Virus record (IMG/VR): IMGVR_UViG_3300031773_000015
Span: 1-34,892 of that record
DNA from: a virus
DNA: 34,892 bases
Reading direction: 5' to 3' (one strand)
The position numbers and the translations under genes are program-made. Position 1 is the stretch's first letter. Every line of letters starts with the position of its first letter. This document shows, in pieces, positions 5,709 through 14,665 of the stretch. The notes beneath the pieces were generated by a model that saw nothing but the letters and a program-made list of their open reading frames with translations, was not told the DNA's origin and ran no database searches.

Positions 5709-5960
5709 TTAATACCTTGATGGGATAGAAGTGTACTCATAACCATATTTATTTAATGCCTTGTCAAATGCCTCACCTTCAAGTTCACCGTTCCAATACC
5801 TACTCTCCTCACTTGATAATGATATACCAGGAATTGCTTCATATGTTGATAAAGGAATCCATGCAGGTTCTTCATCCTTAAACTGAACTAATACTTCAGT
5901 TATAACTTTTGCAAGAAATCTATCATAAATCTTTCTTGTGTTTTTAATGTGATTGTTCAT
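5709..5960 (-). CDS. small phage protein, unknown; start moved to 5960
   Basis: 83 residues starting MNNHIKNTRKIYDRF. A longer reading from an ATG at 5975 is possible, but the ATG at 5958-5960 has a strong ribosome site (AGGGG, ending 5 bases upstream) and begins just after the upstream stop, so I prefer it. The C-terminal part (SEESRYWNGELEGEAFDKAL) is acidic and helical. No known domain recognised. Confidence 0.75.
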   Translation of the reverse strand: MNNHIKNTRKIYDRFLAKVITEVLVQFKDEEPAWIPLSTYEAIPGISLSSEESRYWNGELEGEAFDKALNKYGYEYTSIPSRY

Positions 5961-5962
5961 AA

Positions 5963-6226
5963 TTACCCCTGCCATATCATATCTGGCATTGCTTGTGTAC
6001 CTGGTCTATTCACGATTAATAATATAAAATATCCAACAAACCAGATGATGTTGAATAACCATGCTTGCCTCCAGAAATACTTTCTGACTGCCATAGATCT
6101 AAGAATCTCAGGTGCTTTATCTTGTGACCTGAATATCTGCTCAATAATAAATGCAATAATTGTTGCTATCACTAAAGGATAGAATACAAAATTTGCGAAT
6201 GACATTATGAATATTAGGAAAGTCAT
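5963..6226 (-). CDS. small membrane protein, two transmembrane segments
   Basis: 87 residues. Hydrophobic segments at about residues 2-30 (MSFANFVFYPLVIATIIAFI) and 55-75 (LFNIIWFVGYFILLIV) are joined by a charged loop (EQIFRSQDKAPEILRS). It would sit in the host inner membrane. The start overlaps the upstream stop by one base (TAATG). Phage accessory regions often encode such proteins for superinfection exclusion or host membrane changes; here only the membrane location is supported. Confidence 0.8.
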   Translation of the reverse strand: MTFLIFIMSFANFVFYPLVIATIIAFIIEQIFRSQDKAPEILRSMAVRKYFWRQAWLFNIIWFVGYFILLIVNRPGTQAMPDMIWQG

Positions 6227-6555
6227 TATTCTCTTGGTTGATTTGATTTGTAGTAATCACCTAATGCTCCACTCAATAAAACATCACTGATGTCTCCATT
6301 AGGGGTCTTGGTTGTTGGTGTTATTGTACCATTCTTTTCACCAAATTTCAACTTCGATTGATATGGGTTAGGTATCTCTTGAACCATCTCTACCACTAAA
6401 TCTCTTATTTCCATCAATTCATGATAACATTTCTGGTTATGAGCGCAACTTCTTAGTTGGTGGTCAGGTTTATGAACGGATTCAAGAAAGAGAGTCTTTC
6501 CACGATTCCATTTCTCTTGTTTAGTTTCACTATCAACTGAGTTCTGATCCTTCAT
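6226..6555 (-). CDS. small soluble phage protein, unknown
   Basis: 109 residues, charged. The middle has a Cys/His-bearing helix (LRSCAHNQKCYHELMEIRDL, about residues 34-53) that could bind a metal or a partner. The C-terminal half is polar and probably flexible. Its start overlaps the upstream gene by 23 bases and its stop overlaps the next start. No family recognised. Confidence 0.7.
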   Translation of the reverse strand: MKDQNSVDSETKQEKWNRGKTLFLESVHKPDHQLRSCAHNQKCYHELMEIRDLVVEMVQEIPNPYQSKLKFGEKNGTITPTTKTPNGDISDVLLSGALGDYYKSNQPRE

Positions 6556-6718
6556 TTAATTCACATTGCGGAGTTCCTTGAATTAGCATTTCAACTATTT
6601 CTATTTTAGCATCAGATGTCAAATACTTATCAGCACGAACAGTCTCCATAAGACCTTGAACATCAGAACATTCCATTAATCCAGCGATAAGAACTGCTGT
6701 AAACACTGCCATATCCAT
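6533..6718 (-). CDS. small phage protein, unknown
   Basis: 61 residues. A hydrophobic N-terminus (MDMAVFTAVLIAGLMECSDV) is followed by two amphipathic helices. It could be a membrane-associated or helical-bundle protein. AGGTG lies 7 bases before the ATG. It is in a run of overlapping or near-contiguous genes from 7022 down to 5709. Confidence 0.7.
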   Translation of the reverse strand: MDMAVFTAVLIAGLMECSDVQGLMETVRADKYLTSDAKIEIVEMLIQGTPQCELNEGSELS

Positions 6719-6726
6719 TACTACAC

Positions 6727-6921
6727 CTATTTAACAACTTCCCAATGATCATCACAAGACTCGTGCATAGAGAATTTGTATCGACCAGAAATAGATGAGA
6801 GATATAATTTACCGTATTGACGTTTTTCTACACGACAAGAGTGTAGTCGATCCATCTCACTAGCAAAACGGTTCTTTGCTTGAGGAGACTTTGGATTCAC
6901 GCAAAGCATTTCAGATTTCAT
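6727..6921 (-). CDS. small basic phage protein, unknown
   Basis: 64 residues. Contains RLHSCRVEKRQYGKLYLSSI at about 25-44 and HESCDDHWEVVK at the end, a beta-rich pattern. No family recognised. The start overlaps the stop of an upstream 34-residue gene as ATGA, which supports both starts. Confidence 0.75.
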   Translation of the reverse strand: MKSEMLCVNPKSPQAKNRFASEMDRLHSCRVEKRQYGKLYLSSISGRYKFSMHESCDDHWEVVK

Positions 6922-7022
6922 AGTAAATTGTTAATAAGAATAGAAGACACACGCACACCCCAATTCATAAGAACCATAAAGGATGCGATGAAAACAAGTT
7001 TCTCTGATCCAGTTAATTGCAT
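6918..7022 (-). CDS. 34-residue membrane microprotein
   Basis: Found by translating the gap upstream of the 64-residue gene. The ATG at 7020-7022 opens MQLTGSEKLVFIASFMVLMN, then WGVRVSSILINNLL, ending in a TGA that overlaps the next ATG (ATGA). One hydrophobic segment spans about residues 9-32. The exact coupling to the next gene is the main argument that it is real. It is the first gene of block D. Function unknown. Confidence 0.65.
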   Translation of the reverse strand: MQLTGSEKLVFIASFMVLMNWGVRVSSILINNLL

Positions 7023-7043
7023 TTTTATTTACTAACTGTACAT

Positions 7044-7049
7044 AGTATA
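7044..7049 (-). promoter_or_regulatory. -10-like element TATACT after the late terminator
   Basis: TATACT follows the terminator stem directly on the minus strand and could start transcription of block D, 22 bases before the microprotein start. No -35 match is visible because that position is the terminator stem. Confidence 0.4.
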
Positions 7050-7075
7050 AACCCCCACACCAAAGTGTAGGGGTT
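7050..7075 (-). terminator. terminator hairpin ending the structural gene run
   Basis: An 11-bp stem (AACCCCTACAC with GTGTGGGGGTT, one G-U pair) closes a 4-base loop. On the minus strand the stem is complete, while on the plus strand the same position is a C-A mismatch, so it is built for minus-strand transcripts coming from the tail-fibre genes. Only a short U-run follows. Confidence 0.7.
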
Positions 7076-7131
7076 TTGTGTGACAGTTTTTAAATTGATC
7101 TATCTACTATTTTTAATTAGATTCTGTCGTC

Positions 7132-7953
7132 CTATTCGTCAGCAGTTCTTGTTGATGGAAACTGTCTCTGTAATCCTGGCCATATAATTCTTAAACCACC
7201 ATGTGCGCCATCACCTCCATCTAGACCAGTATTTGCTCCACCACCAGCACCACCATATAGTCCACCAACACCACTTCTATCAGAACCTGTATTAGTTTGA
7301 CCATTTGCACCACCAGATCCACCACCACCAGTAGACCCACCAGATCCATTAGATCCTTCACCCAAAAGACCTACTCCACCACCCCCATTACCATTAGCAC
7401 CGCCACCGCCACCGCCACCAGATCCATTTGAACCACTACCTGATCCTGCTAGTCCAGCACCACCATTTCCAGAATATCCTGCAGCACCTCCACCTCCACC
7501 TTGAACACCAGATCCAATTGCTCCAGCACCTCCAGTTCCACCACCAGTTCTCTTAGTACCAGTACTAGAACCACCAGACCCTGCCGCGTAAGTACCATTA
7601 CCACCTTCTCCACCTCCAGCTACTACCCAACCAGTATTATCTTGTGGTTTAAATGTTGTGTCATCTCCATCGGCATTATTGTAAATAGCACCTCGACCAA
7701 TAACTATATTGTATGTTGTACCAGGAGTGACATCAACATTATTAGCATAGACAAGTCCTGCTCCTCCTCCTCCTGCTCCTTTTGGTCCACTAGCACCAGA
7801 ACCACCACCAGCTACAGCTACTATGGATACTGAATTGACATCAGTAGGTGCTGTCCAAGTTTGTACTGCGTACCTAGTGGTGTATTGGAATAATGCTTGA
7901 CCTGCTGGACCTTCAGCAACAGCTGCTCCAAGTAACATTTGCTGTATTGGCAT
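7132..7953 (-). CDS. glycine-rich tail-tip adhesin
   Basis: 273 residues. After a short N-terminus (MPIQQMLLGAAVAEGPAGQA) comes WTAPTDVNSVSIVAVAGGGSG at about 33-53 and then some 200 residues dominated by Gly with Ser, Ala and Asn, ending GLRIIWPG. This is the pattern of phage glycine-rich domains; in Salmonella phage S16 the comparable gp38 adhesin forms packed polyglycine-II helices that bind the receptor. I infer a receptor-binding tip of a tail fibre. It is the last gene of the late run, 21 bases after the 753-residue fibre gene, and is followed by the terminator. The DNA is low-complexity, which favours recombination. Confidence 0.85.
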   Translation of the reverse strand: MPIQQMLLGAAVAEGPAGQALFQYTTRYAVQTWTAPTDVNSVSIVAVAGGGSGASGPKGAGGGGAGLVYANNVDVTPGTTYNIVIGRGAIYNNADGDDTTFKPQDNTGWVVAGGGEGGNGTYAAGSGGSSTGTKRTGGGTGGAGAIGSGVQGGGGGAAGYSGNGGAGLAGSGSGSNGSGGGGGGGANGNGGGGVGLLGEGSNGSGGSTGGGGSGGANGQTNTGSDRSGVGGLYGGAGGGANTGLDGGDGAHGGLRIIWPGLQRQFPSTRTADE

Positions 7954-7974
7954 GATTAATTAACCCATAATTTA

Positions 7975-10236
7975 TTAAGCATCTTCTAATCCTGCTCCAG
8001 AAATATATGCTATTTGAGTACCAATCCATATAACAGTCGCCATTCCGCGTGAAGTGAGGTTTTTATTACCCGTTACTCCAGTTGCAGCATTAAATAAACC
8101 ACTAACTTGATTAGTAATTCCTAATGTAGAACTATGAGCATTAATAATGGTAATCATATCTCCCGCAGCGAAAACGTTGTTTGGAAGTGTAAGAGCAGCA
8201 TTACCATTTGCAAGTACTATAAATCCACCAGCATCAGCAGCAACTGCTGTATACGTAGTACTTAAATATTGACTTTGAGGTACTCGCCTAACATTACCTT
8301 TATTATCATGAACTCCACCATAAAATGTACCAACACCAGCACTACCTATAGTAGCACCAGTACCTACTGTAAGATTGCTAGTACCATGTAACCCAGTAGC
8401 AGTAGCAATACCAGTCGTTACCGTTCCATCGTTAGTCGTCTCGAATTTTTTGGAATCATTATAGTATATGTCTACGTAAGAATTTTTAATACCTCGTATT
8501 ACATTATCACCATCAGATGTTTGTACTAAGAAATTACCATTATTAATAATCTTTAAATCTTGTCCTGCGCCTGATGCCGAAATATAATTATGGCTACCAT
8601 CATGATACAATTGAAAATCTTCTCCAGCTCCGATTGTTAAATTTTTAGAATCAGCATTAATTGCCAATCCACCAGTAGCAGTAGCAATACCAGTCGTCAC
8701 CGTTCCATCGTTAGTCGTCTGGAATTTTTGTGAATTATTATAATAGAGTTTTACAGCGTCATTAGCAACAGCTTCAACAGCATCTTCTCCATTTGCTGGC
8801 ATTAATTTAATATTACCATGAGATTGTAATAGTAAATTACCTGTATTAGCTCCTGTTACGTAGGAATTAGATCCATTATGATACAGTTTGAGATCTGAAC
8901 CATCTCCGATATTAAGTACTACATTATCAAGTAGATGTACATCAGAAGTTCCACTAAAGGTTGCTACTCCAGCAATACCCATAGTAATGCCAGTACCTAC
9001 TTTAAGACTAGCACCATCATAAGTTAATGTTGATTCACCATTTAATGTATTAGCAGTTCCAGAACCAGTTATAAGTCTATTATCTGCATTACTGTTTATC
9101 GTTGTTGATGTAATATTACTTAAGTTAGAACCATCGCCATAATAAGTTGTAGCCTCCACTTTACCAGTAGAAGGAGTAATAGTAACTCCAACTCCTGCAG
9201 CACCACTAAAGGTAGTAACACCAGCACTACCAATAGTTACAGCTGAACCAACCTTTAACTCTCCTGTTGCTTGACCACTAAAAACAGGTGTTGTTAATGT
9301 AGGAGATGTAAGAGTTTTATTTGTAAGAGTATCAGTTGTTGTTTTACCAATTAATGTATCAGTAGTTGCTGGTAGTGTTAAAGTTACATTTCCTGAGTAT
9401 GCTGAGTGAGCAGCAGATTGTAGAGCAGTATAATGTGCGTTTGAACTCTCACAATAAAATTTTACGTTTGAAACTGAACCTGAATTCTTAAGGTCAATAG
9501 TACCACCAGTAGAAGTAATAATACCAGCATTACCTACAGAAAATCCAAGACCTACATTTAATTCACCACCTGATACATTAACACCATTCTTAGCAGTCAC
9601 CATTCCAACAGAATCTACGTTGGTTACGTCTTCATATGTTAATGTACCACCGATAGTTACATTACTATTAAAAGTAGCATTACCTGTAATGGTTATAGCA
9701 GCACCAGTTACATTACCAGATAAACCATTTGCAGTTATAATACCAATTACATTTAAATCTGTTGCTCCAAGTCTGGTAATTGTAGAGACACCAGGACTTC
9801 CAATAACAGTAAGACTATCCGCAGCAATATACTGAGTGACAGCAACACCAGCAAGTCCACTTATATTAGAACCATTACCATATAATGTAGTAGCAGAAAC
9901 TATACCAGTCGCAGTAATGTTGCCTGTTACATCTATGTTACCTGTTACATCAGTAAGAGGAACTCCTAAATTATACGCTTTATATACTATTATTTCGACA
10001 ACATCTTGATTCTGTGCTGCACTTGTAAGACCAACAGTAGATCCATTAGTTGCAGTATAGTCTTTCTCATCTATTAACTTAACACCATTCAAATATACAT
10101 CACAATATCCAGGAGTATATCCTGAATTAAAAGTAAAGTCTGTTTGAACTCCTGTGGGTTCATATGTTTTTCTAGCAATTATTACGGAGGAATCGCCTGG
10201 ATTTCTTCCAATATAACCACCTCGTAATCCACTCAT
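7975..10236 (-). CDS. long tail-fibre protein with repeated shaft modules
   Basis: 753 residues. The N-terminal domain (about 15-105; TDFTFNSGYTPGYCDVYLNG, then DYTATNGSTVGL) is shared with the 882-residue fibre and is probably the attachment domain. The shaft has repeats of the type DLKLYHNGSNSYV followed by KFETTNDGTVTTGIATATG. The C-terminal 110 residues, with SQYLSTTYTAVAADAGGFIV and AALTLPNNVFAAGDMITI, differ from the other fibres and may be the receptor-facing tip. AGGGG, 8 bases before the ATG, lies in the end of the upstream gene, and its start abuts that stop. A trimeric fibre is expected from the family type. Confidence 0.85.
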   Translation of the reverse strand: MSGLRGGYIGRNPGDSSVIIARKTYEPTGVQTDFTFNSGYTPGYCDVYLNGVKLIDEKDYTATNGSTVGLTSAAQNQDVVEIIVYKAYNLGVPLTDVTGNIDVTGNITATGIVSATTLYGNGSNISGLAGVAVTQYIAADSLTVIGSPGVSTITRLGATDLNVIGIITANGLSGNVTGAAITITGNATFNSNVTIGGTLTYEDVTNVDSVGMVTAKNGVNVSGGELNVGLGFSVGNAGIITSTGGTIDLKNSGSVSNVKFYCESSNAHYTALQSAAHSAYSGNVTLTLPATTDTLIGKTTTDTLTNKTLTSPTLTTPVFSGQATGELKVGSAVTIGSAGVTTFSGAAGVGVTITPSTGKVEATTYYGDGSNLSNITSTTINSNADNRLITGSGTANTLNGESTLTYDGASLKVGTGITMGIAGVATFSGTSDVHLLDNVVLNIGDGSDLKLYHNGSNSYVTGANTGNLLLQSHGNIKLMPANGEDAVEAVANDAVKLYYNNSQKFQTTNDGTVTTGIATATGGLAINADSKNLTIGAGEDFQLYHDGSHNYISASGAGQDLKIINNGNFLVQTSDGDNVIRGIKNSYVDIYYNDSKKFETTNDGTVTTGIATATGLHGTSNLTVGTGATIGSAGVGTFYGGVHDNKGNVRRVPQSQYLSTTYTAVAADAGGFIVLANGNAALTLPNNVFAAGDMITIINAHSSTLGITNQVSGLFNAATGVTGNKNLTSRGMATVIWIGTQIAYISGAGLEDA

Positions 10237-10773
10237 TTAACTAACCCCTGTTAAAACACTTAAAGTAGCATCTATTGCATTTGCTGTATCACAATAAACT
10301 CTTATCTCATCACTACTCTCCAATACTGTTTTACCAGCATCCGTAATAACAAAAGAACTTCCATTAGGAACAGGAATATTTCCTGCTAATCCAACTTCAG
10401 TAGAAGCACTATTATCAAAAATCTGAACTGTTAAATTAACTTGACTACTAGTATTATTAGCAAATGTTCCACCAACTAAAATACTTTTTGTTCCAGTCGA
10501 AGTATATGAAGTTGTAGGACCAAGAAACTTAACCGATTGACTGGAGGTGGCAGCGGTGTTTGTAGAGTCTCTATTACAAGTTACAGAAGCAACACCAATA
10601 GCAGTAACTTTAGTTCCTAGTATATAATTGGTATTATCAACTAAATCATTAATAGCAACATCTACGGTAGATATTCCTGTAATTAAATTAGTAGTTATTC
10701 CAATCGAACCAGAAGAACTTGTTGATACAATCCCTGCTGCTCTAGTTAATTTATTTGAAAAAGCTTCTGCCAT
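10237..10773 (-). CDS. small virion structural protein, fibre-associated
   Basis: 178 residues, Ser/Thr/Val-rich and predicted all-beta, with no charged clusters. Starts MAEAFSNKLTRAAGIVSTSS and has NYILGTKVTAIGVASVTCNR in the middle. A T4-type late promoter (GATAAATA) overlaps the end of the upstream gene. Position between two fibre genes suggests a fibre connector or baseplate-associated protein; this is inferred from context. Confidence 0.75.
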   Translation of the reverse strand: MAEAFSNKLTRAAGIVSTSSSGSIGITTNLITGISTVDVAINDLVDNTNYILGTKVTAIGVASVTCNRDSTNTAATSSQSVKFLGPTTSYTSTGTKSILVGGTFANNTSSQVNLTVQIFDNSASTEVGLAGNIPVPNGSSFVITDAGKTVLESSDEIRVYCDTANAIDATLSVLTGVS

Positions 10774-10793
10774 TTTTCTTTATTTGTTAATTT

Positions 10794-10801
10794 TATTTAT
10801 C
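10794..10801 (-). promoter_or_regulatory. T4-type late promoter, GATAAATA
   Basis: GATAAATA lies 21 bases upstream of the ATG of the 178-residue gene and overlaps the stop region of the preceding gene. T4-like phages use TATAAATA-type -10 boxes for late genes. Confidence 0.65.
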
Positions 10802-11876
10802 AACCGCCGAGTGCGATTGCTAGACCTATTGAAGCACCTGGAGTAATTGTAATAGTAGCAATACCACTTGTCCCTGCTGGATCTATTGCTATTGCTGAAC
10901 CACTAGTTGATGCAAAGTTAAGCATACTTGCACCTGCTCCAAGGAAAGTTCCCTCAGAGGCAACACCCACCTGACCAGTACCAGTAACCGTAGATGCATT
11001 AATAGTGGTGAATGTAGCAGTAGTACCTGATATAGTGGTAATAGTTGCACTAGTGCCTACAGCATCAGTAAAATTAAATCTAGTAATTGTAGCACTTGTG
11101 CCTACTATATTAGTAATAGTACTACTTGTACTTACCGTATTGGTAGTATTCAATCTGGTAATTGTACCAACACCAGTGATGTTAATATTTCTACCAGTTA
11201 CCTCATCATAACTAAGATCACCAGTGACATTTAAGTCACCACCAACAGTTAATGATCCAACAACTGTTGCAGCACCAGAAACCACTGCATGAGTAGCACT
11301 TAGAATTCCAACAGTACCAATACCAGTTGTATTGAAAACAGTAAATGTAGCAGCAGTTCCTACCAAACTGGTAGTATTCAATCTGGTAATAGTAGAACTT
11401 GTGCTTACAAAATCAGTATTAGTTAATTTAGGAATTGTAGCACCATAACCAACCCACAAATCACCAAAAGTAGAAACACCTACAAATGTAGATACTCCAG
11501 TTACTTTAATGTCTTTAGAAACATCAACTCGATTAATAGTACCAACACCTGTGATACTCAGGTTTCTACCCGATACCTCATCATATACTACATCATCTAA
11601 AACATAAAGGTCTCCACCAACATAAAGATCCCCTCCAGTAGTTGTAATACCACCAGCAGAGGATAATGTTGTAACACCTGTTATTCGTACATCACTCAGG
11701 AACGTTGAAGCACTTGAGACATGTACTGTCGTTGCACCAATTCCACCATTAACATGGAGAGTGTATTGTGGAACTGACGTGCCAATACCTACCCTAGAAT
11801 TGGTGGCATTAGCTAGAATGAGATCATCGTTGACCTCAAGCCCATTTTTGACTACAAAATTCTTATTGACAGCCAT
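10800..11876 (-). CDS. tail-fibre protein, short-repeat shaft
   Basis: 358 residues. Starts MAVNKNFVVKNGLEVNDDLI, then a GIGTSVPQYTLHVNG segment (about 32-46) also found in other fibres here. The shaft is made of short Thr/Ser/Val/Gly repeats such as TSSTITRLNTT and GTSATITTISGTTATFTT, giving a beta-structured fibre. Two copies of SYDEVTGRN/VYDEVSGRN mark internal duplication. The C-terminus is hydrophobic and Gly-rich (PGASIGLAIALGG). A late promoter lies upstream. Binding partner unknown. Confidence 0.8.
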   Translation of the reverse strand: MAVNKNFVVKNGLEVNDDLILANATNSRVGIGTSVPQYTLHVNGGIGATTVHVSSASTFLSDVRITGVTTLSSAGGITTTGGDLYVGGDLYVLDDVVYDEVSGRNLSITGVGTINRVDVSKDIKVTGVSTFVGVSTFGDLWVGYGATIPKLTNTDFVSTSSTITRLNTTSLVGTAATFTVFNTTGIGTVGILSATHAVVSGAATVVGSLTVGGDLNVTGDLSYDEVTGRNINITGVGTITRLNTTNTVSTSSTITNIVGTSATITRFNFTDAVGTSATITTISGTTATFTTINASTVTGTGQVGVASEGTFLGAGASMLNFASTSGSAIAIDPAGTSGIATITITPGASIGLAIALGG

Positions 11877-11913
11877 AGTTCGGGATCACTCTCCCCCGTG
11901 TACTTATCTTATT

Positions 11914-11921
11914 TATTTATA
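11914..11921 (-). promoter_or_regulatory. T4-type late promoter, TATAAATA
   Basis: Exact TATAAATA in the 60-base gap upstream of the 358-residue fibre gene; AT-rich flanks. Confidence 0.75.
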
Positions 11922-11936
11922 AACTTTTTAATTACC

Positions 11937-14660
11937 TTAAGCATGAGCATAATATATGTATTGGGCATTATTCTCATTAAGATGACCTGCACCACCAACT
12001 ATATCAATTCCTGTTGATGTTGGTGTTCCAAAATCAGCGGAACCTTCGTCACTGTCGCTGTTGAGCTCTAGAAAAGGATCATTACCTGAAGCCCATCCTC
12101 TTGTTGTATCTAGAATATACCAACCATAACCAGCACTTTCTACACGTTTTGTAAGCATAAATCTAGGTTGAAAACCAAAGGATATTGATCTATTACTTCC
12201 AGTTCCTGTGTAATAACCAACCTTGCTGACAGCAGTACTGGCGAAGAGAAATGCTATGTATTCACTATTATTAGTATTAACATAAGAATTATCACCAAGA
12301 ATGAAATGTGTTGCTGTGGGAGTTGAATCCGCCCATATTTCAGAAGAACTTGAACCTGATTGTGCATTAGTGTTATTAAGCTCAGCAAAGTATTCTCCAG
12401 AACTAGATCCACCGTTCAGACCTTTGTGCCATACCTGCCAATCCGAAGTGTCCCACTTTTTGACCCATAGCATCTCTGGAGTTTTCCCTAATGAGTGTGA
12501 GATTTGATGGCCTCCTGCATTTTTATTCTGCCCATTGCCTAAATAACCCACCACGTCAAAACCAGCGTGTCTCCTCCACATCCAGGACATATAGTCTGTA
12601 CTATAACTTTTTCCCCAACCATCATTACTATCAAAAAAGTCACCAGAACCACTTGCATCTCCACTCGTGTCGTTTGTGGATAGATATTTAGTCTCCATTA
12701 ATCTTGCTGATGTGTAAAAATCACCAGAGTAGTCTGGTCTTTTGGCAAAGGCAAAATCGACAACACATGAGCTATCAAAACAAGGAATAGTAGCACTATT
12801 ATCACTATTCTCATCCATACTGAATACTGACGCACCTGTAGTGGCTGGCTTGCCAACGTATCCATCAGATCTTTTCACGGCTATATAGGTGAAATAGCTA
12901 TCATTGCCATTTACAAAACTACTACTCTGCCATACAAAACCAGTTGATGTCAGTCTTCCCATTGTCCCATAACCACTTTGATTAGGTAAATTAGGTCTTA
13001 AAAAATCAACATTTGATCCAGATTGAAAACACGTCCACCTTCTCATACAATCTAGAACTACCCAATCTTTAGTAGTGTTAGAAGCTTTAACAAGTACCCA
13101 TTGGGGTTCAAATCCTATATCTACCGCACAGATAGTACTATGACTAGATTTACCTTTATAACTACCACACTTAATTAGAGGTTGATCCTCATCGTCTCCA
13201 AAGATATGTGCATCAGGGTCATCGAATGGGCTATCTGTGGTTGGTTGTGGTTTGTTATTGTTGGTAGTTCCATTAGCAGTAATCGTTCCAGGGCTTACGG
13301 TATAATTTATAACATGACTGACATTACAACAAAGAAGCTTAGTGTTGGTTATGTTTGTTAATGGCTCAATTGGTGGTCTAAATGATGATGTATAAACTGC
13401 TGTTCCTTTTACTACACGTAGATTAGAAATATCACCAACCAGTCCAATATCATCTTTGTAATATCCCATTATAGTGCCATTACCATCACTGAAATCTAAC
13501 GAACCAGTTTGGGTGGCAGAGTTTTCAAGATTACCATTAACAAACATTCTTAATTCACCACTACTTCTAGTAAGAGCTACATGTCGCCAAGTTCCGTTAG
13601 ATGGAAATGTACTTGTAGATTTAAGAACAGGATTAGAAGAATCAATATCGTAATCCCATAAAACTATGTGATTTATATGAGATGGATGATTAACTTGTAT
13701 CTGGGTAAAACCACTTTGCCAAGTTATATTAGACCCTATTATAGCTTGTCTATAACTTGTACTGTAATCACCTCCTTTGTACCAAAATTCAATAGTAAAA
13801 TCACCAGTACCCATATCTAAATCAGTACTAGCAGCTAGTGTTAGACTACAAACAGCACTATGACCAACAAACTCAACAGACCTTGCAGTAGCGGCTGGAC
13901 TTCTACCTCCAGCGAAAACATAAGCTATATAAGATCCACCATTAACATTAACACTATCTGGTGTATTACCAGAGTTTGAATGCCTTGGAATACGAAGATG
14001 AGTTGCTGTAGGAGTTAAACTATTCCCATAACTACCTAATGAATTGAAACCGTAAGAACCATTTAGTCGTAAATATGGGACAGTCTCGGTAGTTTGGTAT
14101 TCGTAATCTCTATGCCAAGTAATCCAATGACCAGTATCGTCATCAGTACGTTTGAACATAACAAATCCAGGAACCGATCCAAGGTTATGTGCAATAGTCC
14201 TCGATTCGCTTCCGTTTCCTGTGTAGGTAACTATGTCGAAGAACCCGCTGGATTTTCTAAAGGCCCAATCAACATATGTATAACCACTAGCATTATTAGT
14301 AGAATCACCACCAGCAATGCTATATCCAGTTGTATTAAATGTATTTGCTCCTGCCCACCCTGCTTTAGAACCATTATTATTATCAGTGGTGAGACTATAA
14401 CTAGCACCTCGTTCTGAGTCATGTATTATATTACTAAAGTCATTTGATCTTGATTTAGTCCAAACCATACCTCCTTCACCACTAAGATCTAATCCAGAAG
14501 AATTAGCATACGTACTACCAGATGATTTCCTAACTACCGTGTTAAACACATCGTCAATGTATGTCTTAGAATCAGCTACTCCAGAAGTCAGAGCTCCTTG
14601 GGTTCCTCCCCACAAACCAGTCATACCTTGTACAGGTGCTTGTTTTATATGATTATCCAT
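11937..14660 (-). CDS. large virion protein with LamG-like lectin domain between DUF7483-like repeats
   Basis: 907 residues. About 265-445 looks like a LamG/concanavalin-type domain: FTIEFWYKGGDYSTSYRQAI, then WRHVALTRSSGELRMFVNG and LVGDISNLRVVKGTAVYTSS. It is flanked by repeats of the type IAHNLGSVPGFVMFKRTDDD with HWITWHRDY, recurring near 510-600, 720-800 and 830-907; these resemble a domain common in phage tail proteins (DUF7483). A role in binding surface sugars is likely for the LamG part. The start lies 5 bases after the upstream stop with no clear ribosome site, so re-initiation is likely. Host-recognition role inferred. Confidence 0.8.
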   Translation of the reverse strand: MDNHIKQAPVQGMTGLWGGTQGALTSGVADSKTYIDDVFNTVVRKSSGSTYANSSGLDLSGEGGMVWTKSRSNDFSNIIHDSERGASYSLTTDNNNGSKAGWAGANTFNTTGYSIAGGDSTNNASGYTYVDWAFRKSSGFFDIVTYTGNGSESRTIAHNLGSVPGFVMFKRTDDDTGHWITWHRDYEYQTTETVPYLRLNGSYGFNSLGSYGNSLTPTATHLRIPRHSNSGNTPDSVNVNGGSYIAYVFAGGRSPAATARSVEFVGHSAVCSLTLAASTDLDMGTGDFTIEFWYKGGDYSTSYRQAIIGSNITWQSGFTQIQVNHPSHINHIVLWDYDIDSSNPVLKSTSTFPSNGTWRHVALTRSSGELRMFVNGNLENSATQTGSLDFSDGNGTIMGYYKDDIGLVGDISNLRVVKGTAVYTSSFRPPIEPLTNITNTKLLCCNVSHVINYTVSPGTITANGTTNNNKPQPTTDSPFDDPDAHIFGDDEDQPLIKCGSYKGKSSHSTICAVDIGFEPQWVLVKASNTTKDWVVLDCMRRWTCFQSGSNVDFLRPNLPNQSGYGTMGRLTSTGFVWQSSSFVNGNDSYFTYIAVKRSDGYVGKPATTGASVFSMDENSDNSATIPCFDSSCVVDFAFAKRPDYSGDFYTSARLMETKYLSTNDTSGDASGSGDFFDSNDGWGKSYSTDYMSWMWRRHAGFDVVGYLGNGQNKNAGGHQISHSLGKTPEMLWVKKWDTSDWQVWHKGLNGGSSSGEYFAELNNTNAQSGSSSSEIWADSTPTATHFILGDNSYVNTNNSEYIAFLFASTAVSKVGYYTGTGSNRSISFGFQPRFMLTKRVESAGYGWYILDTTRGWASGNDPFLELNSDSDEGSADFGTPTSTGIDIVGGAGHLNENNAQYIYYAHA

Positions 14661-14665
14661 GTTAA

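Noticed and set aside
5961-5975. Start of the 83-residue gene at 5975
   Set aside because: It would overlap the upstream gene and lacks the strong AGGGG site that serves the ATG at 5960.
7132-7953. Collagen-like protein
   Set aside because: Glycine runs are not in a regular Gly-X-Y pattern; the glycine-rich adhesin pattern fits better.
11880-11936. Short GGGA/TCCC hairpin near the start of the 358-residue gene as a regulator
   Set aside because: Only a 4-bp stem in a G-rich leader; too weak to claim.
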